64,000 nucleotides of DNA from Klebsormidium nitens (Eukaryota; Streptophyta; Klebsormidiophyceae; Klebsormidiales; Klebsormidiaceae): positions 1 through 64,000 of the forward strand of contig DF237262.1 of NCBI GenBank assembly GCA_000708835.1, read 5' to 3'. The notes beneath the pieces were generated by a model. That model saw only the letters and a program-made list of their open reading frames with translations. It was not told the origin of the DNA and made no database searches. Positions 33,420-43,363 of this stretch are shown piece by piece. Position 1 is the first letter of the stretch. Each line of letters starts with the position of its first letter. The translations under genes were made by a program, and so were the position numbers.

Positions 33420-36400
33420 TTACCGCTCTGTAGAATCCGACAAATCACTACGTCCTTCTCGCGACTCTCTACCTGATCTCCAGACTCGCCTAACGTCTCC
33501 AGGTCGGATCTCCGACTGATCTCTTCCAATTGCGCTTCGTTGCTCGCGCGCTCCTAGGAACGCTTCCCGGAAGCGCACGTCATTTGGCGTCAAAAGCGCG
33601 CTGATTGACACCAGCCGGTCGAAGGAGCCCGCGGCTCGGGCGCCCTCGTGCCGGGGCTTTATTCTGGTGTCAAGGCTGAAGCTGAAGAAGCGCGGGAAGC
33701 GTACCTACGAGGATGAGCAACTACGGTTAAGTTTGGCGTCGAACAGATGCTCAACTTTCCAGTCTCTCATCTCCGGTCCAGATTCATTATGTATAACATT
33801 GCTCCGGCTTTGTGTCAAGCACATATTTCTAGATCGTGAGAGAGGAAAATGATACTCATAAGGCTGGATTTTTCAGCGGATTGGCTCGTCTCCCTTACCG
33901 GGTAAGCGGCCAACGTCAACTTTCTCGATTGCTTGATACAGAATTTCAGGAAAGGATTGGAGAAAGAGAATCGAATTCTTTGGAGAAAGAGAATCGAATT
34001 CCGCACTGCCGAAGATAGCTGGCAAGTCCTCTAGCGAGCTCCTCTAGCGAGATCGACTCGTTTAGAAGGTCATCCACTTCTTGCGCAGTACCTCAAGAAG
34101 AAAAGCATAAGATTACGAACTCTTCGAGCTCGTTAATTGAGCGCCCCATCTGCGCGCCATCTAGATTCCCAGGTAGTTGACTTCGGGCTGGCAGTGCCGC
34201 CTAGCAGGTAATCTACTTTTGATGCAGACGTAACACAGAAGTTCATAAAACGGAACAATCCAAAGTACCACAAGAATGTGACGAACTCACGAGCTCATCC
34301 ACCGGGCGCGCTATCAAGATAGCCGATCGGGGGCTGAACGCTGTCGCTTACGCTGTACTTCAGGAGGTAGGCAACTCGATGCCAAAGCGAACCAGAAGTT
34401 GGTCAGAAAACATAGAAGCACAATCAAGGAGTGAGTTACAGACTCACGAGCTCGTCAACCGGGCGCCCCATCTCATTCACCAGGTAGTCGACTTTGGGCT
34501 GAAAGTTGCCGCGGACGCTGTAGGTCAAAAGGTCCGGAAACTGTTCAACCATGTAGGCGAGTTCGTGTCGGCTCAGGCCGAGACGCTCGAAGAAGGAGAC
34601 CTGCAAGAAGGAGGAATCTGGCTGGCGTTGACTGACAGGCGTTGGGAGCATAGAAACGCTTCCAGTTAGGAAGGCAAGAGGACGCGATGGCAACGGAGTC
34701 CCAAAGAGGAGGTCGAAAAGGGCTGATCATTTAGCACAGACTGAACTTGATTACGCCGATCAGTTGACTCCCAATTGATACGAGAAGAATTCTATCTTCA
34801 GCGTTTCTTTCCCCAAATTGGATCTAGCAGCTTTGCCGTTCCAGAACCTGACTTGGTTATGCTAACCATGATCATTATTGTATTGTGGTGGACCAAGTAC
34901 CGCATGATCAGCATGCAAGTAGGTACCTGCCTACTCCGATGAGGAAAGCAGCCTCAGCCTTCTCGGTGTACGACTTTGCGGAAAACAAATAGAGAAGATA
35001 GATAGATATGTCAACAAACGAACGAATAATTGAAGAAACGAACGAACAAACAAACCGAACAAACAGACAAAAAAAGACAACAAAGACACAGTCAAACAAA
35101 TATACAATCCGACAAACACAACAAACACACCAACAAACAAACAGATTGGTCAACGGATGAACGAACAAAGAAGAGGATAAACAACAGACGAATACTCGTA
35201 ACCACTCCGGCACCTCACCCGCTCCTCGAGACCCTGCACGCTGGTCAGCAGCACCCGGGGCTTCCACCCGACCACTTTCCCGACCTGGCCTTCCGTCAGG
35301 CCCAAGTCGTACAGAAAGTCTAGCTTCTCCCGGGGCACTTCCAACCGGGTGCCCAGCAGCTCGGGGACGGTCAGCAGCAGCTTCTCGGTTCGAGTGGGCG
35401 GAATATCGGCCTCCGTTTCGAGAAAGTCGATCACCGCGGCGAGGCGCGCCGGGCCTTTAAGAAGGGCCTAAAGGAAGAAAAACGACTACGATTCTTGTAA
35501 GTTTAGATGTACTATACTGTGAGATTATGTTGGCATGCTTGCTCCGTGAATCTGACTCTGTGAGACCTCTATTCCAACTCAGTAAATGATTATGTATGTG
35601 CCCCCCTTTCCAATTTTACAACGAGCAAATCACTCTATTCTCTTCTCCGGCCCTTCTAGAAGGCCCCGCACGCCTCGAAACGAAGGCGAACCATCTAAAC
35701 CAACGTCATCTCACTTTGCATTACTTCATTCCAACTTACTGACAAATCACACTCGTTTCTTTTTCTCCAGGCCCCTCTTAAAGGCCGGGCGCCCTCGCCG
35801 CGGTGATTGACTTAATTCGCCAGATGGGAGTGAGGTATTGCTGGGTCAAGTAGCGCTCCTAACCAGAACATGTGAGTTTAGTGTAGCGGGCCTGTCCGGC
35901 AAATTCCCTCAACATTTGTCGATCCGCCAAGAAGATTGGACGGACGGAAGATCGTCAACGCAATGAAAGGGGTCAAACAAGGGGGATGATAATGAGACTA
36001 TGACGATGATAAAAGAAGAAGTAAGGAGCAATAAGATGCTGGAAAAGAGGAGAGAATCGGGATGCACGGCGTTGCGGCGGGCTCACCTGTGGGCACTTTG
36101 TGACAACTAGACCGATGTGGGCTCGCTTGTGCTGAACGCCGACGTTCAGAAGCAACTGGAGGGACGGTCGTAGGAGCCTGCAAAGAGAACCAGCGAACAA
36201 ACTCAACAGTCAAACTCAACAGTCAGTCAGTTGCATTCCTGTGTTAATACTGTTCCGTTCGTGCTTCCTGGGTCGACGTGGAGAGCCGGTAGTCGTACGC
36301 CCTACGGTGCAACGGCATGAGCCGCGCAAAGATGAGCACAATCCAACTTGTCTACAAAAACGTTAAGTGCAGAGAGCAACGGGAGGCACGCCACGATCGG

Positions 36401-39400
36401 GTAGGTGAAGAGCAGAGCTTGCATCTTCTCAATGAGAGAGGAAGGACCAAGATGAAGGATCTAATTCACAATTCAGTGGGTCAGCGAAGGACCCAGTATC
36501 CGATGATTCGAAAGCGGATCACAGCTTATCTCAAAATGTGCCCATTCACTTGCTTGGCCTGAGCTTTCCATGAGCGGAATTACTGCAACTAGGTGTTCAT
36601 GCCTGTGGTCAAACCAAGTCGACATATGAAACAAGAAAAGGCACATAAGATCTGCGCTTAATGAAAAGGCGCAGCTGCCGCGGAAAGAACACTGCATATT
36701 CGTCAAGATTTAAAGAAGGACTCATGAGACCTGGAAAGACTCACCCATTGATGTCGCAGAAGAGGATATGCGGCAACCCCGCGACGACCTTCCCAACCGT
36801 ATCTATGGCCACAAGCGCCTCGCGATAGAGGAAATCGACGGTCGGGATGGCAGCAACGTACGCCGTCTCGCTGAGCACGTACGGCCACCGTCCGATCATG
36901 CGCGCCAGGTCAGACCAGCTAATGCGCAGGATCGACTGCAAGACAAACGGGGTGGCAGAACATTAGGTACTTGACGTGGTTAAAAACCAAACCCTCATTG
37001 GTGAAGTTGTGAGTTTCTACTCTTGGCCCAGGTCTTTGAGTAAGAGAAGATTGAGATAGACGAAACCGCAGGCATTCAGGCAAAACGCAAACTAAGGCGT
37101 TCGAATGCTCCCTTTTGATGCTGTAAAGGAGGTAACTTCAGCTTTTCACCGAGATCTTCGGAAGGAGCGAGGAGTTTGAAAGCAGGTATCAGAACAGCTG
37201 ATGCAAACAAACAATGTAGTTTGGACAGTTTTGACGTCTTTAGCGTTTGAACTTGAAGACCATGGGGGGTCCGAAAGCACGGAAGTGAGAGACTGAGGCT
37301 TTGCATATTTACCCTATTCGGAACGTACTAGAAAAGGCACGGGATTGCAGCGCCACAAAAGCTGCAACCTCGAAAACAGACGAACTTGAGAAATAAAGAC
37401 CAAGTGCATTGGTCCAGCACGGACTGAACGCACGTCAACCCTGCCTTCAACCAGGTCCGACATCTCACTCTTCGACTTATCGTCCGGATGCAACCCTACA
37501 ACAGATCCACCAGCACAAACCTGCATTGAACCTCTTCGCTTAAGTTCGCCTCTTTTATGCCAAGAAGCGTCTGAATTCAAGAATGGGCCTGTACAACCTT
37601 ATGTTCGTAGTGAGGATTCGCGAGCAATCCACACCATTTCAAATCTCAACCCACCTTGAGATCCCGCATGCGCGGCTTCAACTCCGTTTCCACGTCGAGC
37701 GCAAATGCCGGCGGGAACAGCAGCAGCGCGTTTGCGGCCTCTGCTGACGTCATCCCGACCTCCCGTTCCATATACTCCGCCACCCTCTCGAAGTTCTTCG
37801 TTTCCAGGCTGGGAAAGAGCAGCTCCGGGAAAGAGGAGACGACCAGGCTAGCGCCCCAGGGGGATCCCCGAGCTCCAGGGTTCGGGTTTGGGGTAACGAG
37901 GGTTGCTTCTCGGGTCACGGAATTTGGGTCTGGGTTAACGGGGGTGTTGGCGGATTGACCGAGGCCCCTCGAAGATGGGTTAGCGGAGGTTAGCGGTTGG
38001 TCAGAAGGCGGTTCAGCTGTGGTTGACAAACAACTGGAGGGGTTGGAGGCGGCTGATTCCGACTCCGTAACTAGGTTCGTGGAGGGGTTTGCGACAGGGT
38101 TACCGTCATATCGTGCTGGGTTAGCGGAGCTAACCCCGTCGTCTGTACCACTACTTAAATCGGCCAATTGGCTGGGACTAGGAGGGGAGTTTTGTTGAAC
38201 TTTGGAGGGGCTTCCTTTCAACGCCTCAATAGCAGCGCTGCTGGCACTAGACCCTAGTCCTACATGCGCGCTGGCCGACTGTGCTTGGCTAAGATCGCTA
38301 AGGCTGTCAATCTCCCCTGCTTCTGACAAACCGTCAACCTCTGAATCAACACCCCCGTGTGATGCTTGGGCCGATGGGTAATCAACTCGCTGACTCTCCA
38401 CTTCGTCGGACCCTCTTCTAAAACCACCGTCGAGACTGGAGCTAGGATTAGAAACGGGGCTGGACTTCGCCGCCCTGATCTCCCATTCCCGCACCGCCGC
38501 GACCGCCGCCTCTAGATACCGCACGTTGCGCTCGATGTCGTCATCCTCCCGCATCCTGCTCAGCGTCTCGTCGCGCCCCCTGACGAGAATCCGCTCCGCA
38601 GCCCCGAGCCCGTCCGCGCACCCGAACAACCGCTCGAAAACTCGCACCCTGGTTATGATCTCCGTTATTGGCAGAACGGCCCGCCCCTTCGGGCCCCGTG
38701 AGCGCTTCAACACGCGCAAGATCCGTTTGATCTCGTGGGGGGGAATGCCGAGGCTCTCAAAGAAGGGGGGTAGCGAGCCCCCCCCGCGGCTCTCGTCAGC
38801 ACACCACCGAAGCTTCCAGCAATAGGCGGCTGTGTCTTGGTCACTACTCTCTGTCGTCGACTCTGCTTCCGATCCTTCTACGGCCATCCCGTTCTCCTCT
38901 CCGATCTGAGGAGATGAATCAGATGCAAATGAACCAGATGCCTCCGATCCGCTCACATCAGAAATGTTACCAAAGCCAATGTCCGCGCTTGCACCTCTAT
39001 AACTTGATTCTCCCATAGACTCACTACTTTCCGCTCCTTCCGAACCGCGCCCCTTTGCCAGATTCCCATGAGGCCCCTCTCCCAATTGGTCCAAAGCGCT
39101 TTCAAAGCTCTGTCTCTCCTCGTCCGCGCCAGCCCCTTCGGTCCCATTCACACCCCCAGCCTCGTCCCCGTTCACACCTCCCGCATTGGTCCCATCGACA
39201 GCGCCCGTCGTCAAACCGTCCTCATTCTCAAACCCAATCCGAGACTCCGTCTGGTTCGTTCCCCCGCTGACACTTCTGTCTTTCTGTAGCCCCTCTCCCC
39301 CAGCTGTGGATTCGCCCCCCTCTTTTCCCCCATCAATTTCCAGCTCCCCCTCACCCCCGTTCTCCACAGCCGCTTGTTCTTTCTCCCACTCTGCCAGCCG

Positions 39401-40624
39401 ATACGGCTCTCCCCGGGTCGGCCCGATCCCCAAAAGCTCCTCCAATTCGCTCTGCTCCTCCGCTCGTCTCCTCACCCCCCGCAGCTTCCACTCCCGCTTT
39501 CTCCTAGATCGGGGGGATGCCTCTACCCCCCCGGGGCCCCCCCCGGCGGCCTTCTTCCCTTTGCTTACCTTCTCCCGCTTCTCTTGGGGGGAAGGCTCTG
39601 GCACCCCAGACAACTGATACGCGCTTGCAAAAGCGGATGTCAGCTTCGATCCCCCCCGTCCAGAAACGCTAGCCTCCTCCTCGTTCTCTACACTCTTCCC
39701 CGCCTCTTCGAGCGGCATGTTTCGACCCGCGCTTTCTACCCCCCCATCGAGAAGCCCCAAGTCCGCCCAGATGTCGGGGGGCCCATCCATTTCGGACACC
39801 TTCTCTACTAAACTTCGGCAGTACTGCGGGGCAGCTGCGGCGATATGGATCGCTTCGGACGCCTCCACCCCTTCGCTCTGTAGCTGTACGGCGACGACCT
39901 GCGCCGCCTGCTGCAGCCTCCACTCATAAGACCTCCCCTCGTATGCATAAGGCGTCCCCTCATCTGCATAAGGGGTCCCCGGACCTGGTGGAGTTTCCGC
40001 TGCCGCCGAAGGCTCGGACGAAGAAGCAGGCAAGGTAGTATCTTGACTGTCAAAGTGTTGGGGAGTAGTAAAAGATAGGGGCACCGCTGCAGCGTCAACT
40101 GAACTGTCAGTTTTAGGGTTTCCTCCAGTTGGCACCCTTTGACCATCAGCCCCATCGGAAGACTTGCCGAAAACTGCATCCCGAAGTGTGTCTCCTTCAC
40201 CATTACCTATGGAGATTGAGTTTGCACCACCATTCTGTTCCCTCTCTTGTTCCTTTCCCCCTGAGGCATTGTCAGAAGTTCTGGAAGACCGACAAGAAAC
40301 AAGAGCCCTCCGCTTGGCAGCACTTCTTGCATTTGGCCAGCACCACCATACATTGCTGTCACAAGCCACGGCTCTTCTTATTCTTCTTCCAGCAATTCCT
40401 CCCCCTTCCGATGTCAATTGGCAGCACTCTTGATTCTGTCCTGCAAGGTAGACACCGCATAGAACCCCCTGGGCTGTCTTGAAAGGGGAAAGAGAAGGCA
40501 AGGCGTATGGCTGAAGCACGGATGCCCGACGCAGAGGTGTTTCGCCAGCAAACGTCCGACAGCCCTGAGATGCAGCATATTCATAGGGAACGCAGCATGG
40601 GGCTATCCGGACAGAAGCAGCCAT
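33420..40624 (-). CDS. mTERF family protein, probably organellar
   Basis: Exons: 40624-37655, 36935-36745, 36177-36087, 35467-35219, 34600-34448, 33704-33420. All phases fit, giving 1312 residues. The N-terminus (MAASVRIAPCC, rich in Ala/Ser/Arg, few acids) resembles a plastid or mitochondrial transit peptide. Residues about 100-600 are low complexity (Gly, Glu, Ser). Helical mTERF-like sequence begins at about 618 (FFESLGIPPHEIKRIL). It is interrupted by a second disordered stretch at about 715-925, then resumes to the C-terminus with typical 30-residue units: VSSFPELLF, GRWPYVLS, VVTKCPQ, VGWKPRVLL, VEQFPDLL, and RFPRFFSFSLDTRIKPRH. Family members bind nucleic acid and act in organelle transcription, splicing or ribosome assembly. 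It is several times longer than usual for the family. It shares a divergent promoter with the gene at 41211. Confidence 0.9.
33957..34003. repeat. 24-bp tandem duplication
   Basis: GGAGAAAGAGAATCGAATTC occurs twice, separated by four bases, in the last intron of the mTERF gene. The copies are identical. Confidence 0.75.
34110..34372 (-). pseudogene. Two decayed copies of mTERF exon 5 donor edge
   Basis: The functional exon ends at 34448 (GACGAGCTC then GTGAGT). Copies lie downstream in the intron with junction equivalents 34291 (GAGCTC then GTGAGTTCG retained) and 34126 (donor destroyed). Offsets are 157 and 165 bases. Each copy extends about 80 bases into the exon, which codes for FQPKVDYLVNEMGRPVDEL in the functional version. 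Confidence 0.8.
35000..35140. repeat. (ACAA/CGAA)n simple repeat
   Basis: This is an A-rich tetranucleotide array with units such as ACAA, CGAA and ACAG, in an mTERF intron. It forms spurious open frames on both strands. Confidence 0.85.
35640..35812 (+). pseudogene. Inverted decayed copies of mTERF exon 4 start
   Basis: On the plus strand CTCCAG then GCCCCTCTTAAAGGCC, continuing to CGCCGCGGTGATTGACTT at about 35767-35812, matches the start of the functional minus-strand exon (edge 35467, GCCCTTCTTAAAGG...). It is inverted and shifted out of frame. A second weaker plus-strand copy (GGCCCTTCTAGAAGGCC) is near 35650-35680. These are the only echoes seen in inverted orientation. Confidence 0.7.
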
Positions 40625-41210
40625 CTCTTTCTGCGTTTGCTTCCTACTCTAGCGCCATTCGGAATCAAAGGGACTTGAACTTCGTTCTCACTTCATCATG
40701 CGGTGTCGCATCCTTGCATCCTTGGCCCTCCAGGCTCTCCACCGTCACGCATGTTTGGCAGCTCGAGGCTAATCGAATTTCTAACCCACCGCCGGGTTCC
40801 GAAGCCGGCTGCCGTCTCAACTGCCGGCGCCAATCCCTATAGAGTTGTATTATGTACTGGGATTGCGCTGGAATATCAAATTGGGCCTTGGCCCAGAGAA
40901 TGACGGATCTGCCGTTGAAAACAAGGTTAAAGATCCTGGTTATGAAGTGAACCTCGGGTTTTCCCGGTTCCGTTCTGCGACCTGCGGCTGCTCTGACACG
41001 GCACTCCCTCTCGATCTCGCTGAGGCTTTGCAAAGATGTGAGGCCAGATCCCCAATGAGCTCCATCGCAAGAAGCGGTTGCATGGGGAGTCAGCAGAGCT
41101 GGAGGGAGCAGGGGCCAGCATTTGGCATTGCTGTTGGCATTGCTTGCTTCTAGAACTGCAGACTTCCTAGCAGCTGCAGTGGGAAAGGGGACGTTGCAAG
41201 CTGACCAATT
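40625..41210. promoter_or_regulatory. Shared divergent promoter region (586 bp)
   Basis: The ATG of the mTERF gene at 40624 (minus) and of the DUF7733-like gene at 41211 (plus) face away from each other across this gap. Both may encode organelle-related proteins, so co-regulation is possible (inference). I see no clear TATA box. Confidence 0.4.
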
Positions 41211-41936
41211 ATGGCAGCGGCAAGCAAGGAGGAGGTTCAGTCGCAGCGATCAAACGCTGGATACTTGCAGCGGCAATGGAGCAAGCTATCACCCTTCCAG
41301 TTGGTTCTCATCTGCATATTGACTGCGCTCATAACCTCCGGGAACGTGAGCTGGACAGACATCTCGTATTGCATTGCTAGCACCGCTTACTTTGTCTTCT
41401 TTGCGGTCAAGGTGTTCCCTCCACTTTTGAAAGCTGGATCACCCACTCCAGTCGATCAAGCTGCGCTTCTCTTTAAGAACAACGAGTTGTTCAAGCTGTA
41501 CATGACGGTAGCCGCTTTCCTTGGCTTATTCGTTCCTTGCATCTTCATTCTCGCCGCAGCGTTCTTTGGATTTGAGGAAGGCGTAAGATCAACGATTCCG
41601 CACGTGTTCCTTCTGGTCGCTCAGATCATCTCCGAAACTGGTTGTGCGGATGTTGCTGTTTCGGACCCGATTAGAGTGCTCGTTCCTGCGAGCTATAATA
41701 CCAGGCGACTCGTCACATTGGTGCATTGGACCAAAGTTGCGACTAGCCGACAAGTGGGATCTGATATAACGCTCCTGTGGCAAGTATTTGAGGCAATCTT
41801 GGCCGTCACCAACCTAGCCTTCTGGACATACAATCTGCTAGGTTTCCTCCTGCCAGTATACCTCCCGTTACAGCTCCGCTTCTATTTCAAGCAAGAAGCG
41901 GAGCTGAAGAGGGCCTCCGCAAAGGGTGCGGAATAA
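41211..41936 (+). CDS. DUF7733-like multi-pass membrane protein
   Basis: This is a single uninterrupted frame of 241 residues, with ATGGCAGC at the start. Hydrophobic segments lie at about 29-45, 50-70, 98-122, 130-145 and 195-222, so four or five membrane passes are expected. The strings VRSTIPHVFLLVAQIISE and DPIRVLVPASYNTRRL match what I remember of a plant-specific membrane family listed as DUF7733. Its biochemical role is unknown to me. The N-terminus is short and hydrophilic and the C-terminal tail is basic and Lys/Ala-rich. It is the only intronless gene in the window. Family assignment is from memory and should be confirmed by a profile search. Confidence 0.8.
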   Translation: MAAASKEEVQSQRSNAGYLQRQWSKLSPFQLVLICILTALITSGNVSWTDISYCIASTAYFVFFAVKVFPPLLKAGSPTPVDQAALLFKNNELFKLYMTVAAFLGLFVPCIFILAAAFFGFEEGVRSTIPHVFLLVAQIISETGCADVAVSDPIRVLVPASYNTRRLVTLVHWTKVATSRQVGSDITLLWQVFEAILAVTNLAFWTYNLLGFLLPVYLPLQLRFYFKQEAELKRASAKGAE

Positions 41937-43363
41937 GCTCAAGCGGAACTGTATTCGCTTTGCTTCACGCTCTCCGCTAAGAGATGAACCAGAGGCATGA
42001 CAGATCTATATACGTCACTACGGAAAAGAGTTGTTAGAACCTCTCTTTCCAGAAAGCTAGGCTCTCGATTGACCTATGTTTGGAGTAAAAGCATAACAGC
42101 CTTGTGTTTGATAAGTAGGTTATGCAGGCATTGAAACGTCAATTCGTGTTGCCAATAGTATGGCAACTTTATGTCTTGGAGCGCAACGGGTACCATGAAG
42201 TGTAGTAGACAGCAGCTGTCACGTCCACCTCTCTGTGTAATATCCGCACTCTAGCTTGCGATGGTTAGCTTACCAGTGACTGGCAAAGCAGTCATACAGG
42301 TTGTACTGATAGCGCCTTCAGATCACTACTCATAGCAGTCAATCATATTTGGAAATAGAGAATTGCTGTTCTCGGGCGCTGGTATCACTTCCGACGATAC
42401 CAGTACGATCCTTTCGATCCTTTCAATCATGGTCCTGAGATTGCTCCTCACTGCAGGCTTCGATCTATGGTTCACCATTCAGCAGAGCTTGCATTGAGTC
42501 CTCTTATTTGACGCTCAAAGTGCACCGCGGCCTGGGGGCCCCACCACTTGCAACCTTCTGAGTTTCATGTTTGGAAATCCTCCTAGCGCATGCTGCATGT
42601 ATGTAATGAATTAGGCATATATTATGCATGCAACAGTTTTCCACGCGCCCGACCAGACTCGCTTGCAATAGAGTGGCTTATATAGTATATTTGAATCGCC
42701 ACATATATAAATTATATATATTCGCAACATGCATGCAACCCATACGTACGTGGGCGCGGCCACCGCATACGTGACCGTGACAGCTTTGTGAAGCTTCAAC
42801 CCATTAACAATCTTGCGATCCGAGTCATATGGAATGTGCGACGGTGCAGTCATATATATAGCGATGGCGCACTCGTGTGATTGTAGCTCTTGCAATATAG
42901 CATATGCCATATAATATGCTTTACGTTCAAGCAAATTTTGCAGCTTTGAATTCGTGCTGCCTGCGCTTGTGCTGCAGCCATATTCCATCTGCAGCCACGT
43001 ACATGACAGTGAATGATCATGACAAACTGCATACATAGTTGCCCAGGCCACATGAGAGCGAGCATGAATTCCGGAGGGCGGTCGTCTACATCTGCTTCCT
43101 AGATCGTGCAAACCAATCGCCAGAAAACCGACCCGTGCAAGCAAGCAAGGAGGTGAGAAAAAGCACAAAACTTTCCACGTGGATGATAACATGGCCAAAC
43201 ATGACCGTCCACATGCTTAAAAGTATAATGTACATTTTACTATTTACGAGCTACCATTACCTCCCTTGACCATGTACTTTCAGCAACCATCAAACTTCTC
43301 GCCACTGACCAATGTACGAATTGGGACACCTACTTATTGTCTGATGCTGTACACACCTACCCG
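41937..43363. other. Intergenic, partly AT-rich
   Basis: No coding exon is supported. TGTAA at 42236 could serve as the polyadenylation signal of the gene at 41211. CTGGTATC...GATACCAG, an 8-base inverted repeat with a nine-base loop, lies near 42380-42405. From 42610 to 42910 the sequence is rich in TATATA. The 195-codon minus-strand frame there has no plausible protein features. Confidence 0.45.

Noticed and set aside
42611-43198. 195-codon minus-strand open frame
   Set aside because: It lies in AT-rich TATA-repeat sequence, with implausible composition and no motif.
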